A program made the position numbers and the translations under genes. A stretch of DNA of 20,390 nt from positions 199,104 through 219,493 of the forward strand of contig JAAOMT010000097.1 of assembly GCA_016748015.1 (NCBI GenBank), in the 5' to 3' direction. This DNA is from Geosiphon pyriformis (taxonomy: Eukaryota; Glomeromycota; Glomeromycetes; Archaeosporales; Geosiphonaceae). Below, piece by piece: positions 10,900 to 19,019 of the stretch. Every line of letters begins with the position of its first letter. Within the stretch, counting starts at the first letter, position 1. Under the pieces are notes generated by a model. That model did not search any database and was not told the origin of the DNA. It saw nothing but the letters and a program-made list of their open reading frames with translations.

Positions 10900-12618
10900 T
10901 GACCGAATACGAAAAAGCAATTGAATTTTTGAAAGTAGGTTGTGGCTGCGGTTGCTCTTCCAAAGTTCCCACGGAAGCGTTTGCCGAGATGCGCGAGGCT
11001 TTCCAAGCCAGAACAAGACATCTTTTTAATGGCCCAACTTAAGGCCATGGATGGTGGATCCATAAGTGCTAGTCGCCGTCTTAAGAAAAAGGTCCGCGTC
11101 AATAAAAGGACTTTATACTGCTGAGACAGCAATACATCTCTTTGTCAGAAAACCTATTTGAATATGCTAGGCATTGGTCGATCTCATTTTGAGAATGTAC
11201 GAGATCATCTGCTAAATAACGGCCTTCTTTCCAGGGTTCATGGTAATGTAAAAAGAATGCCGCGGTGAAAAACCAAGATGGTTATTGATAAAGACGTGAC
11301 TACCGCAGTGAAAAATTTTCTCTTAAATTATGCCGAAGTCCATGGTTTACCTAGCCCAGTCAGAAATGTTAATCGCGTGACTCAATCAATTACCTTTTTA
11401 CCAGCGGAAATGAGCTACAAGTCCGTTCACAGTGATTTTTTATCCGGACTAGAAGATGGTAGTACTCTGTGCGCACTCAAATATGATGCTTTTCGCAAAC
11501 TATGGCATCACCTAACTCCATATACCCAAATCATGAGTCCTCGAACCGATTTATGTGATACCTGTCAACACTTGCGGAATGACTTGCAATTCAAAGCTCG
11601 CAAAGAAGAAGAGGCCCGGGATTTATTAAAAAAATATAAAGAGCATCTTGCCAAAGCCAAGTTAGAGCGTGACTATTACAATAGAAATACTAGGCTAGCC
11701 GGAGAACAAAGGAAACTTGTTGATCAGAACTATTCTATGCTGAAAGGCAAGCCATTGCACTGCAACATTAACGCGGTCGCGCATTACAGTTATGACTGGG
11801 CCCAAAACGTCCACGTACCTCATTCTGATCAACAGATTGGCAAAATATATTACCTTAGTGCTCGTAAAGTGCACCTGTTTGGTATCCAAGATGAAGCGGT
11901 GCATGAGCAAATTAATTACGTTCTTGACGAGAACGAACTTCTTGGAAAGGGTCCGAATGGTACGTTAAGCCTGGTTTTCGATGGAATTAAGCAATTGAAT
12001 AAAGGCGAAAAGCATTTGAAAGTCACTTGCGACAATGCAGGCGGACAAAACAAAAACAATACCACTCTTTGATTTTACCTGTACCTGGTAATTGTTGGCT
12101 ATTATGAAAGTATTGAATTGAACTTCATGGTTCCGGGCCACACTAAATTCAAGTGTGATGGTAGTTTTGGTTTGATCAAAAGACTCTATCGCAAAACTAC
12201 AGTAGATTGTGTTGATCACATTGTAGATGTGGTGAAAAGGTCCAGTATTGCAGGACTAAATAAAGCTCAGCGTTACAATGGCAGAGACGGCTTTCAATAT
12301 TTTGACATCATAAGTGGTCTGGAAACCTACTTTAAAAAACTGCCTGGTCTGCAAAAGTTTCAGCATTTCCTCTTTACCAGTGCTAATCCCGGTGTAGTAA
12401 ATGCCCAAGGAGTTGCTAACGGACCTTTCCAAGAATTCAAATTATTAAAGGCTGAGAAATCAGATGCTCCAAGAGTGATAAAGAAAATCAAGACCTTGTC
12501 ATTTCCAGTGCTAATGCCTCCTGCTATGGAATTGAAACGCCAGGAATACCTTTATCACAATATTCGCCCCTTTGTTCGAGATGAATTCAAAGATATTACT
12601 TGTCCAAGACCAATCTAA
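10890..12618 (+). pseudogene. Eukaryotic-type transposase-like ORF with in-frame TGA codons
   Basis: The N-terminus starts in one frame (ATG 10890: EYEKAIEFLK, then a GCGCGC cysteine cluster, to about residue 38) and continues from about 11000 in another frame to TAA 12616-12618. That frame is interrupted at 11122, 11266 and 12070, each time by TGA and never by TAA or TAG. Recognisable blocks are SKPEQDIFLMAQLK, CQKTYLNMLGI, RVHGN, NYAEVHGLPSP, a LWHHLTPY...MSPRTDLCDTC segment with a CxxC (codons 11554 and 11563), YDWAQN (Asp 11794), CDNAGGQNKN (Asp 12031) and GHTKFKCDG (Asp 12157). From memory this set resembles a broad eukaryotic DDE-type transposase family seen in animals and fungi; the three Asp are candidate catalytic residues. 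No clear terminal inverted repeats were found. Under the standard code it is broken; under code 4 only the frameshift remains. Confidence 0.7.
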
Positions 12619-12630
12619 TCTACACTGTCA

Positions 12631-12648
12631 ATAAATAAAATTATTTAT
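12631..12648. repeat. 8-bp AT inverted repeat between two ORFs
   Basis: ATAAATAA and TTATTTAT are separated by AA, in the 39-bp gap between the transposase-like and HAD-like frames. It has no GC stem, so it would be a poor terminator. Confidence 0.5.
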
Positions 12649-12657
12649 ATTGCCAAT

Positions 12658-13599
12658 ATGAATAATCAAAACCAAATTTCATGTCTCCACTGCTTTATCA
12701 AAGAACAGGCAAAAGTCAAAGGGAGAAAGTTAAAAATTATTTGCGATTGGGATGAATGTTTAACACCTTCTAAGCCTTTCCTTCTGTGGGAAATTGGAAA
12801 CAGAAATATGTCTTTTAAAAGTTATTTTCAAAGTTTTTGAGAGAAAGCAGAAATTATGCTCTATGATCCCGATGGTTTTACTTTAAGTCCCAAGAGTAAA
12901 ATAAATGATAACCAAGACTGGTGAAACTATTCTTACATTGATAAGAGTGACGTTAATGAGATAATCAATATAAAATCACTAAGTGATCGAAAGGAAAGGT
13001 GGAAAATGAAGCAAAAGAATCATTATAGTGATCAGCCTGATTTCTATGATCGGGCTCCTTCCCTTTCTATAGCCAGAGAATTGCTATTGGCTTTAAAGGA
13101 GGATCTGGTTGAAGAATTGATCATTTTAACTGCTGCTATGAAAGGAAGATATCCTAATGATGGTGGTAATCCCAAAAAAATTAAGAAGATTGAGGAAACT
13201 TTCGGTCATTTTCCTCAGTGTAAATTGAAATTCATCCCAACTGTCAAAGAGAATGATGGTTATTTTCCTCTAAGATGGGTGTGAATGAAAGAAAATACAC
13301 CGGATTTCGATATTTTTATTGATGATAATCCAGTTATAGTGCAAAAAGCGAAGGAAACTTTCCCCGAGAAAATTTATATTCTACCTAATTATGCTCCGAA
13401 CAGACACAACAAAGCCCCGAACATTTATCATCTAAAAACCAGTGTCAATGATTTAAAAAATCAAGATTTCGCCATTGCTGCCTTAGAACTAAAAAATAAA
13501 CAATTAGAACAAAAACTAAAAGCTCTGCAAACACGAGAGAGTTTTTTGGATGATAATCAGTGGATCACTACTTTTTCTCTTAGTTGTTTTAGTGTTTAA
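12658..13599 (+). CDS. HAD-phosphatase-like ORF readable only with TGA as Trp
   Basis: A single frame runs from ATG 12658 to TAA 13597-13599 with three TGA codons (12838, 12922, 13282) and no TAA or TAG. Read as tryptophan it gives 313 residues; under the standard code it stops after 60. HAD-superfamily features appear in order: motif I DWDEC (residues 30-34, nucleophile Asp30 in a DxD), motif II Thr158 in IILTAAM, Lys-rich motif III in PKKIKKIEETFG, and motif IV IFIDDNP (Asp222/Asp223). A CxxC (C9, C12) precedes the domain and a coiled coil follows at about residues 275-300. A phosphohydrolase role is a family inference; the substrate is unknown. No Shine-Dalgarno is obvious. Near 13540 the frame probably slips, because the next frame ends in a hydrophobic LLFLLVVLVFKRKKK tail (stop TAA 13613-13615). 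The native protein was therefore probably membrane-anchored. A Mollicutes (code 4) origin is inferred. Confidence 0.75.
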
Positions 13600-13615
13600 A
13601 AGGAAAAAGAAATAA

Positions 13616-14429
13616 AAGTGCAAAAGAAAAGAGAAAGAGAGGTTGAAAAACAAAGAACAGTAGGCTATATTTTGAGCTGTTTACTCTGATTATCTTATAT
13701 GGTGGATATTGAATCATTAAGCGAAAATAAAATCTTCAAGCCTGATGACCGAGTGACGTCACATGTTCACTTTGTCTGGTTTTGTTGCAGCACGCCCCAT
13801 ATTTATTAATAAATTTCTAAAATTTGGTATAGTCGTTAGGCTAGCCGGTTAAACGCGACAGTTTTATCCAGCGCCGGTTTAGACAAGTTTCACTTGTACA
13901 GTTAGATAGATACAATATCACATGCAAATAAAGCCTGTTTTAAAGTCACAGCTGTGAATAATAATAACAAATTAGTTAATCTTAACCACACCAGCATCTT
14001 GGAGTTTATTTAAAACATAAAGTTGAATCCAAAAATCAAATTTTCTATAATTAATATTTTTTAATAAAAACCATTATTGTATTTGTTCACTTCGAAAAGT
14101 ACTAATTGTTTCATTTTTTTTTGTTAATTATATAAACAAATAAAAATCATTTAAGCTTATTAAATATATTTTATATATAATAAATATTACTCATTTTAAG
14201 CGCAGCTTCAATTTTAAAAACAAAAATAAAGACTGTTCCAACATGTTTCAACTAGAATGGCAAGAGAAATAGTTTGTTTATAACATAACATTTGCTCATT
14301 TTGTAATAATCCAGTAAAATATAAAGAAAATGAAAGTAACTTACAATATGTATTGTATTTTTTGATGTTTTATATGTATTAGACTTCTTAAAAATAATTC
14401 TGAACTGTATTTAGAGAATTCGGATTTTG
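13616..14429. other. AT-rich spacer right of the TGA-containing ORFs
   Basis: No supported gene. One notable site is a perfect palindromic CRE, GTGACGTCAC, at 13753-13762. A short GC-richer island at 13740-13880 may mark the return to host sequence; beyond it is AT-rich DNA without domain-like frames. Confidence 0.5.
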
Positions 14430-15197
14430 CTAACCATAAGTTGAAATTTGACCAACACCCATCTCACCCCACCCACCGAGATCTTCAGACCTATCGTTGG
14501 AATCATCAACGATTGACTCTTGTTGAATATCAGTTGGCTTTTTTATTGAGGGGGAGGTACTTTGAATGGATTGGGGAATTAGCTGAATTTTGGGAACTTG
14601 GTCATTTTCATCATTTTCGGGATCAGTATCCGAATCTTCAGTTGACCATTCGTCATCTTCCAGTATCATCAAAATATCTTCTTTTGTAGGCGAATGAGTT
14701 GTTTTGAAGACCTCATGGCTATTTTCATCATCCTTAAATTCCATTTCAATGCTCCCCTTATTTTAAAATTCTTTTACTTCTGAATGTTTAGCAGGCCATT
14801 CCCCATTTTGTATATTCGTACTGGACAAGCTTTTGTTAACCTTTGCACCTTCGTCACCCATTTCTTCCCAACCACCTAGCTCTTCTTGGACTGAATCTTC
14901 ATCGAAATTATTCCCAGAGGATGAATTATCTTCATTTTTATCAAGTTCAGACGAAAGAAATTTGATATTTTTAGGTAGAGAAGGCTTCGTGGATGTTGTG
15001 GTACTGTTACTCGTGTATAATTGCGGGATGTGCTTCGGCCATAGTGAGAGCCGATGTTTGAATTTTTGATTCAACCAGAGTTTGTTTTATGGGGTCTAAC
15101 GTTCCAGTTGGTTATTGCAAGGTTTTAGATCATTCACCACCTCCCCTCCAGGGGGCATTCGAGATTCTTCACAGGGAGATTGATCAGGGAGTCTAGG
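14430..15197 (-). pseudogene. Decayed acidic protein frame with duplicated LGGW-EMG motif
   Basis: Reading leftward, one frame spans the interval with stops at 15098-15096 (TAG), 15089-15087 (TAA) and 14765-14763 (TAA), ending at TAG 14432-14430. The two longest open pieces are 15074-14763 and 14744-14430. They are Ser/Asp/Glu/Asn-rich, apparently disordered, and each ends in a similar block, EELGGWEEMG and EDLGGWGEMG, preceded by a Pro-Lys/acidic stretch. This looks like an internal duplication of a low-complexity protein. No splice pair removes the stops convincingly, so I call it a pseudogene; a spliced gene remains possible. Function unknown. Confidence 0.4.
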
Positions 15198-15328
15198 GGA
15201 GTGGGGCTACATGGCGTTGCTGTATGATTTTCGTGCGTTGCTCGGCAATGCAAAGGAAAAAAAAAGTTAAGATGGAAAATTTTGCAGTTAATCAAACAAC
15301 TACTGAAGAGAGCCGTCGTTCACACAAG

Positions 15329-15397
15329 GCCGGCCATCCACTAGACGATGACTTGCCATTCCTGGCTTCCGAAAGACCTAAACTCTGCCGCAGACGC
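15329..15397 (+). repeat. 69-bp direct repeat, copy 1
   Basis: Matches 15441-15509 with two mismatches over 69 bases and no gaps. It begins GCCGGCC and ends CAGACGC, and is GC-richer than its surroundings. The copies fall in different reading frames, so coding is not what preserves them. Confidence 0.93.
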
Positions 15398-15440
15398 CCT
15401 GCATGCTCGACAAACCCAATAATTTTGTATCCCGAAGACA

Positions 15441-15509
15441 GCCGGCCACCCACTAGACGATGACTTGCCATTCCTGGCTTCCGACAGACCTAAACTCTGC
15501 CGCAGACGC
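15441..15509 (+). repeat. 69-bp direct repeat, copy 2
   Basis: Second copy, 112 bases downstream of the first (start to start). Such close spacing and near identity indicate a recent tandem duplication of a unit of about 112 bp, or two copies of a dispersed short repeat. Confidence 0.93.
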
Positions 15510-15731
15510 TTACCTTCGTTCTTACAAAATTATCTAATAAGTTGTAATAAGTAAATTAAACGCCAACTAACCTGATTGTGAATTTTACCACCGCGCTCAG
15601 CGACTATATGAAAGACTTCCGCTGTTTACAGCTTAGAAATTTAGAAATTTCTTAACGTAATCGATAGATCAGGTGATATGCGAACAATTGCCTATTTGGA
15701 AATTAAATAAACAATTGCTTTTGTGAAATCA

Positions 15732-16025
15732 ATGGACTCACTTTGTCTTATTCCCGATCTTCCAGACCTTAGTCCAGTCGAACCATTAGCTTGGACTCTT
15801 TTGATTCTGGGGTCCTATTATTTATAATCCAAAAAGAGTAATATATAAAAACTTAATTGGATTACCAAAGCCAGATTGCAATTGATCTTGAGTGACGCTT
15901 AAGATTTTACTGCTACTCGAGCAATCATTTCATTAGGATTAATGTTTATTGCTTTCTTCAAAGTTTCTAAGAAAGGTGGAGACGCTCTCCAGAACTTGTC
16001 AACCTGGACTGAATTTGTTTCTTCC
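15732..16025 (+). pseudogene. Remnant of a small two-helix membrane protein
   Basis: Three adjacent open pieces read like one short protein: from ATG 15732 an N-terminus with DLSPVEPLAWTLLILGSYYL (stop TAA), then YNPKRVIYKNLIGLPKPDC in the next frame (from 15823), then from about 15903 ATRAIISLGLMFIAFFKVSK followed by a polar tail and TAA 16023-16025. Two hydrophobic helices flank a basic loop, as in small ER or mitochondrial membrane proteins. I do not recognise the family. One frameshift and one TAA (15900-15902) must be explained; I found no convincing introns, so decay is favoured. Confidence 0.3.
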
Positions 16026-16568
16026 TAAATGAACAAAACAGAGGAAAAAGCCCATTCAGACGTATCCAGTGAGTTGTCAGACGTATCCCTAGCACCTCTT
16101 GGGCTAGACGCCCTCTTTGCGATTAACATATAATATGACAGAGTTGTTGTCAAACCTTAAATTTCTCTAAAACCTCTTGCGCCAATTTTCAAACTGTCTC
16201 ATTACTGCGGGACTCTATTAAGCTCAGATCTTTCCAAATAGCCCAAGTATGTCTTGTAAACACGATGCTCACTGGCTTTGTCACTAAAATCGGGAGCATA
16301 GAACATACTCCATTGTAAAAACTTTTCTAAACACCATGATATACTGTTTTCAAAATAGCAGGTCAGACATTTATATCAACAAAGTTCGAGTTTTCGCGAC
16401 GCGTGCCAGGGGAAATTTGCAAAAAGTGTTAGTCCCGTGATTGCTTAATCATAAATTGAGCGTGACCCACGTGAGAAAGCCTCTCGTGATTCATTATTAT
16501 TACTTATTAGTTTAAAAGATTCCTCTAATAAGCATTTCCGGCGTGCTGTTTCACCCGTACCGTCAGGA
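16026..16568. promoter_or_regulatory. Intergenic and probable promoter/5' UTR of the Zrg17-like gene
   Basis: No TATA box of note. A CACGTG E-box lies near 16468, and GC content rises locally (16395-16480), as expected near a fungal promoter. A short frame from ATG 16029 (about 35 codons) has no recognisable features. Confidence 0.35.
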
Positions 16569-18512
16569 ATGCAACCTAAGAGTTTAGATATTCCGAATTT
16601 ACCTGCACTAAAAAGTGTCACTCTTCAACGTTCTGGCTCCAGTTCTTCCTCAAAAGCACTTCCGCCAGTTCAAAAAGACGATTTGTTTAGACAAGATGCC
16701 ATTCTAAATGATACTGAAGTTGATAATGTTACTCCCAATCACCTTCACTTTAACAGTCCCAAAATCATAGAGAAGCCAGGGAATTATGAACATCCTGAAC
16801 ATCCCCCAAAAAATGGTGTGAAAAATCATTATCTTCAACCAAATATTGAAAGTTCTCATGAAACTGAGAAGAATCATCATAGTCACCATGATCATGATGA
16901 ATCAAATCTTCATTTATCTCATACATCAAATCATGAGAATCACCATGGAAATAATCATCACAATCATAGCCCTCATTGTAATCATGACCAACCTATTCAT
17001 TCTCGGAAAAATTCCGCGCCCACACAATTTCCATCTTTAGGCTATATATTTTCGAGTTTGCCACCATCTCAAAAGACTATGTTTACATGGGCGTTTATTC
17101 ATCTAATTTTAGGGACAACGGTATTCCTAAAAGGACAATGGGATGATAGATTAGGTTGGTCATATTGTTAAGTTGAGAATTTTATCAAATCGAACTAACT
17201 ATTCCATACCTTCGTGCACAAAGCTTTGACAGCATTTGGATGTATAATAACTTTTGATGCCCTTGGTGTATTTACGACATTTATTTCAACTGTTCTCTTA
17301 ACTTATAAATCTCTTCAAGAACCATCAATTAAGTATCCCTTCGGGTATGCCATCTTCTATTCATCTTTGATCACCTTTCCTATGAATATTTGCTAATCTG
17401 CTTTTTTATTGTGGTATAGTGTTCAGCGATATGAGATTCTCTTTGGCTTTGTCAGCACAATATATTTATTATTTGTAGCAATGTATAATATGAAGGAAAG
17501 TTTGGAACATTTAATTCTCGAAACTACTCAAGAGCACTATGATGAAGATAGGTACGAGTTAATTTAGGAAATGTGACAACTTGATGATAAACAGCTTAAA
17601 TAAATAATCTAATTCTTAATTTTTTCTTTCCAGCCCACCCTTTCCTTTATTTTTAGTAATAATATCAATAGGAGTCACATTAATATCCGCTATAGCCTAC
17701 CAAAATCACAAAGCTTTTTGTGCATGTTGGTATTATATTTTTTTAATCACCTTTGTTCTGGTTGTTTTACATTTTATATACTTATATTGAGTATTTGACA
17801 GTGCTTACCTCAAATTCACAATTCGGTGTCACATTCCCAAATTATAATTTTGAACGAAAAAGCCAAATCCCGAAATTTATGAGAAATTCGTTTACGTTAA
17901 TAACTTTATCTTGCGGGGGTGCAGTTATCGCAGCCGGAATACTTGCCGAAATGAAGTGAGAGAATATTTGTCATCATCTCAAATGCCATTAACTCTTATC
18001 TAAATTAACTTGAATTGGCAATTTTGCACCAAACATTACCTAACAAGTCCAGATTTGGGTTGGCTAGATGTTTTAATATCATTGCTAGAGTCTTTTCTAA
18101 TGTTTTATCTTGCGAAGCCAGTCGCCATGTTATTAGGTAAAATCTTGTTACAGACAACTCCGAATATGGCAGTCCTGAGTTTGGAAATCTGTCTAAGAGA
18201 GGTAGGGTAATTCTCTGAATAAAAGTTAATGTTAAGCATAATATATAATATTGGCTCACAATTAACCTATACATTAAGATCGAACATCATCCATCAATAA
18301 TTGCGATAATTGCTGTTCATGTTTGGCAAAATTCGTACAACCATTTGGTGGGTACATTATCCATACGGGTCAAAGCTGATGCTAATGAACAGGCAGTTTT
18401 AGCGCATGTGTATCAACGATTAGGCCCACTCTTAGATATTGGGAATACAAGTCCAGTTTTTCGAAATGCCAGGATCAGCATTGGAGAATTAACAGTGCAA
18501 ATTGTTAAATGA
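16569..18512 (+). CDS. ZRG17: Zrg17-like cation diffusion facilitator (zinc transporter subunit)
   Basis: Seven exons: 16569-17166, 17224-17344, 17420-17551, 17634-17719, 17802-17955, 18048-18201 and 18279-18512. All introns are GT-AG, 57-92 bases, with phases agreeing (492 residues). The exon 4 donor is uncertain by 6 bases (17719 or 17725). The N-terminal 170 residues are polar, with a His-rich stretch (HHSHHDHD, NHHNH) likely to sequester zinc. Six hydrophobic segments follow, including the family-like KYPFG-VQRYEILFGF and MKESLEHLI blocks and WLDVLISLLESFLMFYL. The cytosolic C-terminal domain ends in ELTVQIVK. CDF proteins exchange zinc for protons; Zrg17 pairs with an Msc2/Cis4 partner to load the early secretory pathway. 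The canonical HxxxD zinc site is missing in the helices where it should lie (CIITFD and LISLLE instead). This fits the Zrg17/ZnT6 non-transporting subunit better than Msc2. Confidence 0.88.
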
Positions 18513-19019
18513 AGACGGTGACCAAAACAGAACTTTGAATATTTCGAACACCAAGATATTGCCACTAAGGAACATGAGATCTTATCTTCCTAGTCTTTCT
18601 TGTATGCCTACCAAATATTGTATGTAAATTCTTTTATTTTCTTGTTGATTAGAACATACCTTCTGCTTTTAACTTTATTTCTCCTGATCTTCCTTTAGCT
18701 TTCTTAATCAAGCCTATACGGAACATCAAATCCTCATGTACCATATTTTAAAAGCCTCTAAAATAATCAAAGAACGTGAATCTCTTTAAAACACGTTCAA
18801 TTGTACATATATAATTAACCAAATCTAATTCCTGGTGGGTTGCGATAATTCGAGAAATTTTTTTTAAATATGAACTGTCGAGTCAGAATTTTTAGTACGA
18901 GAAGCACAAAATTCTAATACTGATAAACAAAAATTTGCCCACAGATATGACCTAAAATTTCTCATTTTCATTTTGGTATTAAAATTGGTCATACCATTTT
19001 TAATAGTGATTGACACCAG
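18513..19019. other. Intergenic region between ZRG17-like and GET4
   Basis: AT-rich and non-coding as far as I can see. It must hold the 3' UTR of the upstream gene and the promoter of the downstream gene, both on the plus strand. Confidence 0.7.

Noticed and set aside
13740-13960. tRNA or small RNA gene in the local GC-richer island
   Set aside because: I could not form a cloverleaf or find A/B boxes in the right spacing.
16704-17040. Met/Ile-rich frames on both strands inside the ZRG17-like first exon
   Set aside because: They are shadows of the CAT/CAC-rich histidine region.
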